From Cellulosimicrobium terreum (GTDB taxonomy: Bacteria; Actinomycetota; Actinomycetes; Actinomycetales; Cellulomonadaceae), in the NCBI GenBank assembly GCA_014803435.1, contig JACYFD010000004.1, positions 124,001 to 188,000 on the forward strand: a stretch of DNA of 64,000 bases. Direction: 5' to 3'. Both the position numbers and the translations under genes were made by a program. Each line of letters starts with the position of its first letter. Position 1 is the first letter of the stretch. The notes beneath the pieces are model-generated. The model was given only the letters and a program-made list of their open reading frames with translations, was not told the origin of the DNA and ran no database searches. This document shows positions 46,413-57,800 of the stretch, piece after piece.

Positions 46413-47054
46413 GTGCAGACGCCGTCCGGCCACACCGTCGAGTCCACCGCCGCGGCGCGCGTCGTCGTCCTCGTCTCCGGGGCGGGGAGCAACCTCGCCG
46501 CGATCCTCGCATCGCACGACGACGCGGCGTTCGGGGCGCGGGTGGTGGGCGTCGTCTCCGACAAGGCCGCTGCCGGCGGGCTGGACCTCGCGCGCGACGC
46601 CGGGGTCGCGGCGGTCGTCGTGGCCCCGGGGGAGTTCGCCGACCGGGCGGCCTGGGACGCGGCCGTCGCGCAGGCGGTGGACGTGTTCCGACCCGACCTC
46701 GTGGTCCTCGCCGGCTTCATGCGCATCCTCGGCCCGGCGTTCGTCGGCCGGTTCGCCGGACGCACGATCAACACCCACCCGGCGCTGCTCCCGTCGTTCC
46801 CGGGCGCGCACGGTGTGCGGGACGCGCTCGCGTACGGCGTGAAGGTCGCCGGCTGCACCGTGCACGTCGTGGACGACGGCGTGGACACCGGTCCGATCAT
46901 CGCCCAGACCGCCGTGCCGGTCGAGGACGGCGACGACGAGTCGAGCCTGCACGAGCGCATCAAGGTCGCGGAGCGTGCCCTGCTCGTCGAGACCGTCGGT
47001 CGCGTCGCGCGCGAAGGCCTGCGGGTCGAGGGCCGCCGGGCGATCGTGGGCTGA
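46413..47054 (+). CDS. purN: phosphoribosylglycinamide formyltransferase PurN
   Basis: 213 residues. Formyl transfer to GAR in purine synthesis. Family motifs: LVSGAGSNLAAIL near the start, GFMRIL, the catalytic Asn-His-Asp set with INTHPALLPSFPGAHG and VDDGVDTGPIIAQ. GTG 46413 follows AGGAGAACC. The first 13 residues are a short extension. It precedes purH, but a riboswitch lies in the 231-base gap, so purH has separate control. Confidence 0.96.
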   Translation: MQTPSGHTVESTAAARVVVLVSGAGSNLAAILASHDDAAFGARVVGVVSDKAAAGGLDLARDAGVAAVVVAPGEFADRAAWDAAVAQAVDVFRPDLVVLAGFMRILGPAFVGRFAGRTINTHPALLPSFPGAHGVRDALAYGVKVAGCTVHVVDDGVDTGPIIAQTAVPVEDGDDESSLHERIKVAERALLVETVGRVAREGLRVEGRRAIVG

Positions 47055-47139
47055 CGGACCCGCACCGCACAGGGACCGACCCCGGGCCGACGACGTGGCG
47101 ACCGACGATCCTGCGGCATCGAGGGCGGCTAGACTGTCG

Positions 47140-47218
47140 GAGGCTGCGACTGGCGAGGGTGGGAACGACCACCGGGGAGCGGCCGGATCAACCTGCTGGT
47201 GCGTCGACCGCCTGGGCG
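47140..47218 (+). promoter_or_regulatory. ZTP (pfl) riboswitch before purH
   Basis: The leader reads GACTGGCG, a GGTGGGAACGACCACC hairpin, CGGGGAGCGGCC closing a first stem with GGCTGC, and after a variable arm the signature CCGCCTGGGC (47208-47217). This matches the ZTP-sensing pfl motif, which turns on purine and folate one-carbon genes when 10-formyl-THF is low. TAGACT (47130-47135) is the likely -10, placing the start just before it. Downstream CACCGG-ACCA-CCGGTG (47238-47253) and GAGG-AGCC-CCTC over the RBS may form the expression platform. Confidence 0.92.
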
Positions 47219-47285
47219 CCTGGGATCTGCCACTCGGCACCGGACCACCGGTGTACCGACCCGCGACCCAGAGGAGCCCCTCGCA

Positions 47286-48941
47286 ATGTCCGCACCTGAC
47301 GCGCACGCCGCGCCGTCCGCCCCCGACGTCCAGCTCGCCGACGACGCGCGGCGCCCCGTGCGCCGCGCCCTCCTGAGCGTCTACGACAAGACCGGGCTCG
47401 TCGAGCTCGCCACCGCCCTGCACGCCGCGGGCGTCGAGCTCGTGTCGACCGGGTCGACCGCGTCCCGCATCGCCGACGCCGGCGTGCCGGTCACGCGCGT
47501 CGAGGAGCTGACCGGGTTCCCGGAGTGCCTCGAGGGCCGCGTGAAGACGCTGCACCCGCGTGTGCACGCCGGGATCCTCGCGGACACGCGCAAGCAGGAC
47601 CACCTGGAGCAGCTGGCGCAGCTCGACATCGCGCCGTTCGAGCTCGTCGTGGTCAACCTGTACCCGTTCGCGGCGACCGTCGCGTCGGGCGCCGGACCGG
47701 ACGAGGTCGTCGAGCAGATCGACATCGGCGGGCCCTCGATGGTCCGGGCTGCGGCGAAGAACCACCCGAGCGTCGCGGTCGTCGTGGACCCGGCCCGGTA
47801 CGACGAGGTGGTCTCGGCCGTGCAGGGCGGCGGCTTCACCTTCGTCCAGCGCAAGCGCCTCGCGGCGCAGGCGTTCGCGCACACCGCGACGTACGACGTC
47901 GCGGTCGCGTCCTGGTTCGCCTCGGCGTACGTGCCCGACGACGCCGCGTTCCCCGCCGTCGTGGGCGCGACCTACGACCGGGCGGCGTCGCTGCGCTACG
48001 GCGAGAACCCGCACCAGGCGGCGGCGCTCTACACCGACGGGTCGGCCGGCGTCGCTGCGGCCGAGCAGCTCGGTGGCAAGGAGATGAGCTACAACAACTA
48101 CGTCGACACCGATGCCGCGGTGCGCGCCGCCTACGACCACGCCGGTCCCGCCGTCGCGATCATCAAGCACGCGAACCCCTGCGGCATCGCGACCGGCGCG
48201 GACGTCGCCGACGCGTACCGCAAGGCGCACGCGACGGACCCGGTCTCGGCGTACGGCGGCGTCGTGGCCACGAACCGCCCGGTCACGGTCGAGATGGCGG
48301 AGGCGCTCGCCCCGGTGTTCACCGAGGTCGTCGCCGCACCCGACTTCGACGACGCCGCGCTCGAGGTGCTGCGCCGCAAGAAGAACCTGCGCCTGCTGCG
48401 CCTGGCCCCGGCCCCGCGCGAGGCCGGCGCGGTCGAGACGCGGCCCGTCTCGGGCGGCCTGCTCGTGCAGCAGCGCGACCTGGTCGACGCCGTCGTGACC
48501 GACGCCGAGGGCACGGTCACGGGCGGCGACGACCCGCAGCACTGGACCCTCGTCGCGGGCGACGCCGCCGACGACGCGACGCTGGCCGATCTCGCCTTCG
48601 CCTGGGCCGCTGTCCGCGCGGCGAAGTCGAACGCGATCCTGCTCGCGCACGACGGTGCGGCTGTCGGCGTCGGCATGGGCCAGGTGAACCGCGTGGACTC
48701 GTGCCGTCTCGCCGTCACGCGTGCCAACACCCTCGCCGAGGACACCGAGCGGGCGCGCGGCGCCGTCGCGGCGTCGGACGCGTTCTTCCCCTTCGCCGAC
48801 GGGCTGCAGATCCTGCTCGACGCCGGGGTGCGCGCCGTCGTCGCACCGGGAGGGTCCATCCGCGACGCCGAGGTGGTCGAGGCTGCGTCGGCGGCAGGCG
48901 TGGCGATGTACTTCACGGGGACGCGCCACTTCGCCCACTGA
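47286..48941 (+). CDS. purH: AICAR transformylase/IMP cyclohydrolase PurH
   Basis: 551 residues, both domains. The N-terminal IMP cyclohydrolase has [23 protein letters not shown] and [14 protein letters not shown]. The C-terminal transformylase has [25 protein letters not shown] and the ending [15 protein letters not shown]...[10 protein letters not shown]. It performs the last two steps to IMP. ATG 47286 follows GAGGAG; the RBS lies in a small hairpin downstream of the ZTP riboswitch. A hairpin of repeat family 2 follows. Confidence 0.97.
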   Translation: MSAPDAHAAPSAPDVQLADDARRPVRRALLSVYDKTGLVELATALHAAGVELVSTGSTASRIADAGVPVTRVEELTGFPECLEGRVKTLHPRVHAGILADTRKQDHLEQLAQLDIAPFELVVVNLYPFAATVASGAGPDEVVEQIDIGGPSMVRAAAKNHPSVAVVVDPARYDEVVSAVQGGGFTFVQRKRLAAQAFAHTATYDVAVASWFASAYVPDDAAFPAVVGATYDRAASLRYGENPHQAAALYTDGSAGVAAAEQLGGKEMSYNNYVDTDAAVRAAYDHAGPAVAIIKHANPCGIATGADVADAYRKAHATDPVSAYGGVVATNRPVTVEMAEALAPVFTEVVAAPDFDDAALEVLRRKKNLRLLRLAPAPREAGAVETRPVSGGLLVQQRDLVDAVVTDAEGTVTGGDDPQHWTLVAGDAADDATLADLAFAWAAVRAAKSNAILLAHDGAAVGVGMGQVNRVDSCRLAVTRANTLAEDTERARGAVAASDAFFPFADGLQILLDAGVRAVVAPGGSIRDAEVVEAASAAGVAMYFTGTRHFAH

Positions 48942-48950
48942 CCTGCACCG

Positions 48951-48998
48951 ACCTGTCAGCAGTCCACCGGTCCTGCGACCGGCGGGCTGCTGACAGGT
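48951..48998. repeat. hairpin repeat family 2, copy C (bidirectional terminator)
   Basis: ACCTGTCAGCAG/CTGCTGACAGGT, a perfect 12-base outer stem, with an inner CCGGTC-CTGC-GACCGG stem. It lies between the convergent purH and reductase genes. A near copy stands at 53683-53724. Confidence 0.8.
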
Positions 48999-49004
48999 CG
49001 CGGG

Positions 49005-50342
49005 TCAGACCAGGGCGTCGCGCAGGCGGCAGGCCGGGTCGAGCGCGACGTCGAGGTCGAGCGCGACGACACCGTGGCGGCTCACGGCCTTGCGGACCGG
49101 GCCGACGTCGCGCGGGGAGTCCGCGAGCAGGATCGCGCGCACCGGGACGCGGGCCCCCGGCGCGCTGACCGCACCCGCGTCGCCGAGTGTGCGCGCGTCG
49201 TCGGGGTCGAGGTAGAACGCGGCCCACCCGTCGCGTCCGGAGGGCCCGCCCGTCGGGTCGCCCCGCAGCACCACGACGTCGCCCTCACGCGGCATCCCGA
49301 GCAGCGCGACGTCGTGCCCGAGCTGCTGGGAGAACACGTACGGCGCGTGGGTCGGCCCCGCGACCGGCTCGAGACCGAGGATCGCGCGCGCGGTCGGGCC
49401 GGGGTCGTGCAGCGCGGACGACCAGTGCCCCCCGGGGACCGCACCGAGCAGGGGGTGCGCCCGCGTCGCGCAGTCACCGACGGCCCACAGGCCGCCGAAC
49501 CCCGGGACCGCACCCGTCGCGTCCACGGCGATCGCACCGACCGCGTCGAACGCGTCCGGCGGGAGCGCCCCCGCGAGCCACGCGGTCGCGGGACGGGCCC
49601 CGACGGCGACGAGGACGACGTCGGCCGGCACGTCACGCCCGTCGGCCAGCCCGACGCCGTCGGGACGGACCGCGGTCACCGCGACGCCGGCGAGGAGCCG
49701 GACGCCCGCGGCGGCGTACCAGCGCGCGAGGTGCGTGCCGACCGCGTCGCCGAGCTGGCGGGCGAGGGGGACGGGTGCCGCCTCGACCACGGTCACGGAG
49801 GCGCCTGCGCCGGCGGCCACACCGGCGAGCTCGGCACCGATCCAACCGGCACCGACGATCACGAGGTGCACGCCCGCGCGCACGAGGGGCCGCAGCCCGG
49901 CGGCGTCGGCGGCCGTGTGCAGGACCCGCGCCGCGTCCCACGCGCCGGGCCGTACCGGCACGGAGCCGGTCGCGAGGACCACCGCCTCCGCCGTGAGGCG
50001 CGCACCCGATCGCGTCGTGACGACGTGCTCGCGCGCCCGGCCGTCCCGCGCGGACCCGTCGGCTGTGGGCTCGAGCCGGACCGCGGGGTCGTCCAGCCGC
50101 ACGTCGTCGGCGAGCGCGGTCACGTCGACGCCGATCTCGTCCGCGAGCCAGGCGGGACCCGGGCGGGTGAGCAGCTCCTTGGACAGGGGCGGGCGGTCGT
50201 AGGGCGCGACGCCCTCGGCGCCGAGCACGGTGATCGCTCCGGTGTACCCGTCAGCACGCAGGCCTGCCACCGTCTGGGCGCCCGCGAGCCCTGCCCCGAC
50301 GACCAGCACGGACGAGGGCAAACCGGGATCGAGGTGCGCCAT
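49005..50342 (-). CDS. FAD-dependent NAD(P)H:ferredoxin/rubredoxin-type reductase
   Basis: 445 residues. Two dinucleotide folds: VLVVGAGLAGAQTV at the N-terminus for FAD and VIVGAGWIGAELAG near residue 155 for NAD(P)H. PYDRPPLSKELL and WAVGDCA are hallmarks of BphA4/CamA-type reductases. A C-terminal reductase domain (about 340-445) completes the family layout. No ferredoxin or P450 lies nearby, so its electron partner is unknown. ATG 50342 is chosen because TAGCGT ends seven bases before it, a leaderless arrangement; GTG 50351 is an alternative. Confidence 0.88.
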   Translation of the reverse strand: MAHLDPGLPSSVLVVGAGLAGAQTVAGLRADGYTGAITVLGAEGVAPYDRPPLSKELLTRPGPAWLADEIGVDVTALADDVRLDDPAVRLEPTADGSARDGRAREHVVTTRSGARLTAEAVVLATGSVPVRPGAWDAARVLHTAADAAGLRPLVRAGVHLVIVGAGWIGAELAGVAAGAGASVTVVEAAPVPLARQLGDAVGTHLARWYAAAGVRLLAGVAVTAVRPDGVGLADGRDVPADVVLVAVGARPATAWLAGALPPDAFDAVGAIAVDATGAVPGFGGLWAVGDCATRAHPLLGAVPGGHWSSALHDPGPTARAILGLEPVAGPTHAPYVFSQQLGHDVALLGMPREGDVVVLRGDPTGGPSGRDGWAAFYLDPDDARTLGDAGAVSAPGARVPVRAILLADSPRDVGPVRKAVSRHGVVALDLDVALDPACRLRDALV

Positions 50343-50349
50343 GTCGGCC

Positions 50350-50355
50350 ACGCTA
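50350..50355 (-). promoter_or_regulatory. -10 box for the leaderless reductase transcript
   Basis: TAGCGT on the minus strand, seven bases before the ATG at 50342. It faces the divergent TAGGAT box at 50367-50372 of the DUF3017 gene. Confidence 0.45.
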
Positions 50356-50396
50356 GGCCACGACGGTAGGATCGCGGACGTGGGACGGGTACGAGC

Positions 50397-50828
50397 GTGA
50401 GCGATGTCACGGCCGCACGGTCGGTCGCGCCCGACGACGGGATCGTGCCCCGGTGGCACCACACCCGGGACGGCGACACCCGAGAGGGCGACACGTCGGA
50501 GGTGACCTCGGACGTTCCCGGGGTCGGCCGGCCCGTGCCGGACCCGCCGGTCTCGCTCGCCCCCGGTCGGCAGCCGGCGATGTGGCTGGTGCTCGCCGGT
50601 GTCGGCGTCACGACCGTGGTCGCGGTCCTCGCCGGCGCCCTGGTGGGGTGCCTGGTGCTCGCAGGCGTCCTCGTCGTGGCCGGGGTGGCGCGCGCGTGCC
50701 TGCCTGCGCCCGGCCCGGTCGGCATCACGGTGCGGTCCCGCGGCCTCGACGTGTTCTTCTTCCTCGCTCCCGCAGCCGCCATCGTGTTCCTCGTCGTGTC
50801 GCTGTTGCTGACTCTGCCCAACGGCTGA
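50397..50828 (+). CDS. DUF3017 family membrane protein
   Basis: 143 residues. A polar N-terminus of about 58 residues with DGDT/EGDT units, then three membrane segments (about 60-78, 80-95 and 120-139) with VRSRGLDVFFFL between the second and third, typical of DUF3017. Function unknown; commonly near folD/purH and mdh in actinobacteria, as here. TAGGAT (50367-50372) would start an mRNA at a GTG (50380) that opens a six-codon frame ending on a TGA overlapping this gene's GTG, so translation may be coupled to a mini-ORF. Confidence 0.78.
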   Translation: MSDVTAARSVAPDDGIVPRWHHTRDGDTREGDTSEVTSDVPGVGRPVPDPPVSLAPGRQPAMWLVLAGVGVTTVVAVLAGALVGCLVLAGVLVVAGVARACLPAPGPVGITVRSRGLDVFFFLAPAAAIVFLVVSLLLTLPNG

Positions 50829-50880
50829 GGCGCGGCGGCGCCCTGACGACGACGTCCTGACGACCGCGCCCGACGACCGC

Positions 50881-50932
50881 GCCCGACGACGAGGGGCCCG
50901 GTCCGTACGGACCGTGCCCCTCGTCGTCGGGC
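50881..50932. terminator. very strong bidirectional hairpin terminator
   Basis: GCCCGACGACGAGGGGC and its exact complement (17 bases) enclose an inner GGTCCGTACGGACC palindrome. It separates the convergent DUF3017 and aquaporin genes. A 13-base direct repeat (CGACCGCGCCCGA) stands just before it. Confidence 0.85.
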
Positions 50933-50942
50933 AGGACGTGCG

Positions 50943-52028
50943 TCAGGCCTTGCGCTCGTCGTCAGCGCTCGGGCTCTCCGGGGTCTCGGTGCTCGTGGCG
51001 ACCTCGGTGTCCTCGGCGGGGGCCGCCGCGGGGCTCGCGGCTGCGGGCTCCGACGGCTCCGCGGCCGGGACGACCGGGTCGGCGACGGCCGCGGCAGGTG
51101 CGACCGGCTCGGCGGCGACGGCCGTCTCGGTCACGTCGGTCTCCGTCTCGACCAGGATCGTCTCCTCGCCGAGGAGGTCGTCCTGCGGGGGCGCGAACGC
51201 GAAGGCGCGGTAGAACAGGCCGGCGATCGCTGCTCCGAGGAGCGGCGCGACCCAGAAGACCCAGAGCTGGCTCATCGCCCAGTCGCCACCGAAGATCGCG
51301 GTCGCCGTCGAGCGGGCGGGGTTGAGGGAGGCATTGGTGAACGGCGCGGCGATGATGATGAGGGCGGCCAGGGCGAGACCGATCGCGGTCGGGGCCATGA
51401 CGCTCTTGGCGCGCGAGTCGGTCACGCCGAGGATGACGCCGACGAACAGCGCGGTGACGACGACCTCGACCAGCAGCGCGGTGACCAGGGAGACGGTGAC
51501 CTCCGCGCCCGTGCCGGCGAAGGTCGACGCGAGCGGCGCGTGCGTGTCGAAGCCGTTCGCGGTGGTGCGGAACAGCGCCTCGGTGGTCGCCTCGTCGATC
51601 AGCTGGTTCTGCTGGAGGACGTCGAGGGCGCCGCGCGGGATCGTCGCGAGCAGGACGAGACCTGCGAGCGCGCCACCGGCGACCTGCGCCACCCAGTAGG
51701 GCAGGACGTCGCGCCAGGCGGTCCTGCCGCCGATCGCCGCGCCGAGCGTGACGGCGGGGTTGAAGTGTCCGCCGGAGACGTGCCCGACGGCCGCGGCGCC
51801 CGCGAGGACGGCGATGCCGCCCGCGAGCCCGACGACGAGCACGAGGTTGCCGTTGAAGAAGCGCGCCCACATGGCGACGCCCACGATCGCGAGCACGAGG
51901 AAGAAGGTGCCGAAGACCTCGGCGCCGAGGCGGGCGAGTAGGCCGGGCTGGACGACGTCGACGGACGTGGTCCGCTCGACGTCCTCGACGACGATGCCGC
52001 CCTCCGGGGCGGTGGTGTCCTGGGACAT
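50943..52028 (-). CDS. aquaporin / glycerol-facilitator family (MIP) channel
   Basis: 361 residues. Six membrane segments with both half-helix motifs: SGGHFNPAVTLG and NASLNPARSTA, the latter with the Arg of the selectivity filter. The pattern is more like AqpZ water channels than glycerol facilitators, though this cannot be settled by eye. A cytoplasmic N-terminus of about 35 residues and an unusually long Ala/Glu/Pro-rich C-terminal tail (about 80 residues) flank the pore. ATG 52028 is chosen for its AGG at six bases; ATG 52034 is in frame but without RBS spacing. Confidence 0.88.
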   Translation of the reverse strand: MSQDTTAPEGGIVVEDVERTTSVDVVQPGLLARLGAEVFGTFFLVLAIVGVAMWARFFNGNLVLVVGLAGGIAVLAGAAAVGHVSGGHFNPAVTLGAAIGGRTAWRDVLPYWVAQVAGGALAGLVLLATIPRGALDVLQQNQLIDEATTEALFRTTANGFDTHAPLASTFAGTGAEVTVSLVTALLVEVVVTALFVGVILGVTDSRAKSVMAPTAIGLALAALIIIAAPFTNASLNPARSTATAIFGGDWAMSQLWVFWVAPLLGAAIAGLFYRAFAFAPPQDDLLGEETILVETETDVTETAVAAEPVAPAAAVADPVVPAAEPSEPAAASPAAAPAEDTEVATSTETPESPSADDERKA

Positions 52029-52385
52029 GATCATCCTGTCTTGGTCGGGTGGTCCCGTGCTCGTCGCGCCTTGCGGCGGGGCGGGCGGTCGGGACGACGG
52101 GCGTGACGCCGGACGGAACCGGCATCTTTGCGCATACTGCCACCGTTGCCTGCGTGTCGGGTGACAATCTGCTCGCGGGTCGGCACGCGACGGCGTTCGT
52201 CTCGTATCGTGGATGGCCTCGTCTCGCCAGGCGCTCGCTCGGAGCAGGGCGTCGAAGTATCTTGACGTCGAGAAATCGAGTATCCTGGACGGCGGCAACG
52301 CCCCCGCGCGAGGACCGCCCGACGTCACCCGTCGGCAGGTCGCGCCAGGGGCACCCAGTCCCCGACACGATGGAGCGATCCGCGC
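52029..52385. promoter_or_regulatory. 357-base divergent region between aquaporin and icd with icd operator
   Basis: TCTTGACGTCGAGA at 52260-52273 is a 14-base near-palindrome almost identical to the one in the sucC leader. TATCCT (52281-52286) eight bases later is the likely icd -10; the TTGACG inside the motif is only 13 bases from it, so it is probably operator, not -35. The start of the mRNA leaves a leader of about 90 bases in which I see no known RNA element. Aquaporin's promoter must lie in the left half; I could not fix it. Confidence 0.55.
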
Positions 52386-53603
52386 ATGGGCAAGATCAAG
52401 GTCGTCAACCCGGTCGTCGAGCTCGACGGCGACGAGATGACGCGCATCATCTGGCAGTTCATCAAGGACCGCCTCATCCACCCGTACCTGGACGTCGACC
52501 TCAAGTACTACGACCTGTCGATCCAGAACCGCGACGCCACCGACGACCAGGTGACGGTCGACGCGGCGAACGCGATCAAGCAGTACAACGTCGGCGTCAA
52601 GTGCGCGACGATCACGCCCGACGAGGCGCGCGTCGAGGAGTTCGGCCTGAAGAAGATGTGGGTCTCCCCGAACGGGACCATCCGCAACATCCTCGGTGGC
52701 GTCGTCTTCCGCGAGCCGATCATCATCTCCAACATCCCGCGCCTCGTGCCGGGCTGGAACAAGCCGATCATCATCGGCCGTCACGCTCACGGCGACCAGT
52801 ACAAGTCGACGAACTTCAAGGTCCCCGGCGCCGGCAAGATCACCATGACGTTCGAGCCGGCCGACGGCTCCGAGCCGCAGAAGTTCGACGTCGTGACGAT
52901 GCCCGAGGAGGGCGGCGTCGCGATGGGGATGTACAACTTCAACGAGTCGATCCGTGACTTCGCGCGCGCCTCGTTCGCCTACGGCCTGCAGCGGAACTAC
53001 CCGGTGTACCTGTCGACCAAGAACACGATCCTCAAGGCCTACGACGGCCAGTTCAAGGACCTGTTCGCCGAGGTCTTCGCCGCCGAGTTCGCCGAGCAGT
53101 TCGAGGCCGCCGGCCTCACCTACGAGCACCGCCTCATCGACGACATGGTCGCCTCGGCCATGAAGTGGGAGGGCGGCTACGTCTGGGCCTGCAAGAACTA
53201 CGACGGCGACGTCCAGTCCGACACCGTCGCGCAGGGCTTCGGCTCGCTCGGCCTCATGACGTCGGTCCTCATGACCCCCGACGGCCAGACCGTCGAGGCC
53301 GAGGCCGCGCACGGCACCGTGACGCGTCACTACCGCCAGCACCAGCAGGGCAAGCCGACGTCGACCAACCCGATCGCGTCGATCTTCGCCTGGACCCGTG
53401 GGCTCATGCACCGCGGCAAGCTGGACGGCACGCCCGAGGTCACGCAGTTCGCGCAGACGCTCGAGGACGTCGTCGTCACCACCGTCGAGTCCGGCAAGAT
53501 GACGAAGGACCTCGCGCTCCTCGTCGGCCCGGACCAGGAGTGGCTGACCACCGAGGCGTTCCTCGCCGCGATCGACGAGAACCTCGCGGCGCGCCTGGCC
53601 TGA
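52386..53603 (+). CDS. icd: NADP-dependent isocitrate dehydrogenase (homodimeric, type II)
   Basis: 405 residues. The length and motifs ([51 protein letters not shown] and [17 protein letters not shown]) match the eukaryote-like homodimeric IDH class rather than the monomeric class of many actinobacteria. It makes 2-oxoglutarate and NADPH. RBS GGAG precedes ATG 52386. The promoter carries the motif shared with sucC. A terminator hairpin and a family 2 repeat follow. Confidence 0.96.
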   Translation: MGKIKVVNPVVELDGDEMTRIIWQFIKDRLIHPYLDVDLKYYDLSIQNRDATDDQVTVDAANAIKQYNVGVKCATITPDEARVEEFGLKKMWVSPNGTIRNILGGVVFREPIIISNIPRLVPGWNKPIIIGRHAHGDQYKSTNFKVPGAGKITMTFEPADGSEPQKFDVVTMPEEGGVAMGMYNFNESIRDFARASFAYGLQRNYPVYLSTKNTILKAYDGQFKDLFAEVFAAEFAEQFEAAGLTYEHRLIDDMVASAMKWEGGYVWACKNYDGDVQSDTVAQGFGSLGLMTSVLMTPDGQTVEAEAAHGTVTRHYRQHQQGKPTSTNPIASIFAWTRGLMHRGKLDGTPEVTQFAQTLEDVVVTTVESGKMTKDLALLVGPDQEWLTTEAFLAAIDENLAARLA

Positions 53604-53620
53604 GCCCAGCACCTGCCCGA

Positions 53621-53652
53621 CGGCGGCGCTCCCCTTCGAGGGGGCGTCGCCG
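53621..53652 (+). terminator. hairpin terminator after icd
   Basis: CGGCG-GCGCTCCCC...GGGGGCGTCGCCG around a TTCGA loop, 18 bases after the icd stop. Confidence 0.65.
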
Positions 53653-53682
53653 TTCGTCGTCCCGGGCGGCTCGTCCGAGGAG

Positions 53683-54770
<1,088 letters not shown>

Positions 54771-54865
54771 GACCCGGCCGTCGTCGGCGACGGCGGGGTC
54801 GGTGCTGGTGGGGGGCGGAAAATGCCTGCGTGGATGTCGGGACCGGGCCGTACGGTCGACGGGCC

Positions 54866-57800
54866 ATGATCGACGACACCGCCGCACCCGGCCACCCGAC
54901 CGTCCCCGACCCCTCCGCGGCGAACCTGCGCGCCGACCCTGCGCGCCGGCTGGACTGGCGGCGCCTGCGCGGGCCCCTGGCCGTCGTCGCGCTGCTCGCC
55001 CTCTCGCTCGGGGCGGTCGGGGCAGCGCTGGGCACCGTGGTCGCGGGCTGGATCGCCGACGACCCGGCCACGGCGACCCTGCAGCTGCTCGCTGCGTGCA
55101 TCGTCGGGGCGGCGCTGCTCGACACGGCCGGCCAGGTCGTGTGGGCCGGTGTCGTGGACCGCGCCGAGGGCACGCTGCGGGGCGACCTGCTCACGGCGGC
55201 GCTGCACCAGCCGCTCGCCACGCTCACCGAGCAGGCGGTGGGTGAGGTCCTGGACCGGGTCGACGACGACACGCACGCCGTCGGCACCCTGGTACGCCGC
55301 CAGCTCTGGAGTGCCGGCCGCACGGTCGTCGGCGTCGTCCCCATGTGGGTCGTGGCCGGTCTGACGTGGTGGCCCGCGTGGGCCCTCTTCCCGCTTCTGG
55401 GCCTGGTCGCGTGGCTGCTCGTACGGCCGATGCTGGGTGAGATCGCCCGCCGCAAGGTGATCGAGGAGGCCGCCTGGACCGACCATGCCGCCGCCTTCGA
55501 GGAGGCGGTGGCGGCGCGTGACGACCTGCGCACGAGCCTCGGGCAGTCGTTCGCCGTGCGTCGGCTCGCCGGGCTCTCTGCGCAGGTGCACGCACGGTTC
55601 GAGGCCGTCCTGACCGTCGAGTCGCGCATGGTCCGCCGGGCCGGCCTCGTGCTCGCGGCCCTGCTGGCAGGGACGGCCGTGGCGGGCGCCGCGCTGGCCG
55701 CCGACGGCGACCTCGGCGTCGACCGGCTCGTGACGCTGTTCCTGGTCACGGCCATGTTCGTCGGTCAGACGGACAACCTCGTCCACCACCTTCCGGACAT
55801 CCAGGAGGGTCTCGGGGCGCTGACCAGGATCCGGCAGATGCTCGCGGTCGCGCCCGAGCCCACGGGCGGGCGGGACCTGCCCGACGGCCCGGTCGGGATC
55901 GAGCTGCGCGACCTGCACTTCTCCTACGCCGAGGGCACCTTCGCGCTGGACGGGGTCAGCCTGCGGGTGCCCGCGGGCGAGACCGTCGCCCTCGTCGGTC
56001 GCACCGGGTCCGGCAAGTCCACCCTCGCGTCGTTGCTGTCACGCGCGGTCGAGCCTCCCCGCGGCGCCGTGCTCGTCGGCGGTGCGGACGTCCGCGACCT
56101 CGACCTGCAGGCGCTGCGCGCGGCGGTCGGCGTCGTCACCCAGCGCACGGAGATCCTGGCCGGCACCCTCGCGGAGAACGTCGCGCTGTTCGCGGACGTG
56201 CCCCGCACGGACGTCGACGCGGCGGTGCGCGAGCTCCGCCTCGACGACTGGGTCGCGGGGCTGCCCGACGGCCTCGACACGCTGCTGGGGCCGGGCGGGA
56301 CGTCGCTCTCGGCGGGGGAGGAGCAGCTCGTCGCCTTCGCCCGGCTGCTGGTCCGCGACGTGCAGGTGGTCGTCCTCGACGAGGCGACGGCGCGCATGGA
56401 CCCGCTGACCGAGGCGCGCGTGGTCGCTGCGTCGGAACGGCTGCTGGCCGGGCGCACGGGCGTCCTCGTCGCGCACCGCCTCTCGACCATCGAGCGTGCC
56501 GGCCTGGTCGCGGTGCTCGACCACGGCCGCATCGTCCAGCAGGGGAGCCGTTCCGCGCTCGCGCAGGCCGACGGACCCTACCGGGAGCTGGTGGAGGCGA
56601 GCGCCTCGGAGGACGACCGCGCGGCGTCGGCCGTGGACACCGCCCGCTCCGTCCCGGCCGCGCGCGACGACGACGGCGCCCCCGCCGCGAACCGTGCTGC
56701 CGTGGACGGTTCCCTGGCCGTCGGTGGACGCCGCCGCCGCGGCGCTCCGCCCGAGCTGCCGGACCCCGGGGACGGGCCGAGCCTGGCGCGCGGGATCCTG
56801 CACGCCCTGTTCGTGCGGCCCGCGTGGGGGGCGTTCGCCGCTCTGCTGTTCCTGGTGGCGAGCCTGCTCTCCGCCCAGGGAGCGGTCACGGGCTTCCTCT
56901 GGGGGCGCGCGGTCCAGAGCCTGGACGACGGCCTCCCTGTCGGGCTGCTCGTCCCGTTCGCCGTGCTGCTGATCGCCGCGCCGCTGTGCCTCGCGCGCGC
57001 CGTGTACCTCTACCCGCGCTGGTGGATCGAGGTGCTGCTGCGGGTGCGGATGGCGGTCATGAGCGGTCAGACGCGACAGCACCGGCTCCCGGCGTCCCCG
57101 CCGGGCGAGGTCGTGGCGCGCGCCATGGACGCCGACCGCTTCGCCCGGTACGCGGACCGCTGGGTCGACTTCGTCAACGGTCTCGTCATCGCGGGCGTCA
57201 CGGCGCTGATCAGCGGCTCGTGGCTCGCCGGCGCGGTCCTGCTCGCCGTCATGGTGGTCTCGGCGGGCGCCTCGGCGGTCGGCCGACCGATCGCCGGCCG
57301 GTCGGCGACGCGGTCCTCGGCCGCGCGCGCCCGGTTCGGCCGCGCGCTGGTCTCGGCGCTCGACTCGGCGCGCACCGTGAAGCTCGCCGCCCGGACGCCC
57401 CAGGTGCACGCGCACCTGCACGAGGTCGACGGCGGACGGGTGCGCGCCGCGGTCTTCGAGCACCGGGTGCAGGCCGCGCTCGACGGGGTCCCGCTCGTCA
57501 TGATCCAGCTCGGTGTCGTCGCCGCGTGGGCGGGGCTCATCACGGGGACGTGGGACCTCGCCATCGCCCTCCTGGTCGCCAACGCCGTGAACGGCTTCGG
57601 CTGGTTCGGCGTCGTGGCCGGCGCCGTCGTCACCGAGGCGCCGGGCACGCGCTCGTGGCAGCGCGTGACCAGCAGGTTCGCCGCGGGCGCCGACCTGATG
57701 GACCTGCCGTCCGGCGTCGACCTGCTCACCGGCGACGCACCTGCGCCCGCCCCCCGTCCGCGCCAGGCCCTGGAGCGGCTCGAGCTGGCCGGCATGTCGG

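Noticed and set aside
52262-52286. TTGACG and TATCCT as a -35/-10 pair for icd
   Set aside because: The spacer is only 13 bases. TTGACG is better explained as part of the palindromic motif shared with sucC.
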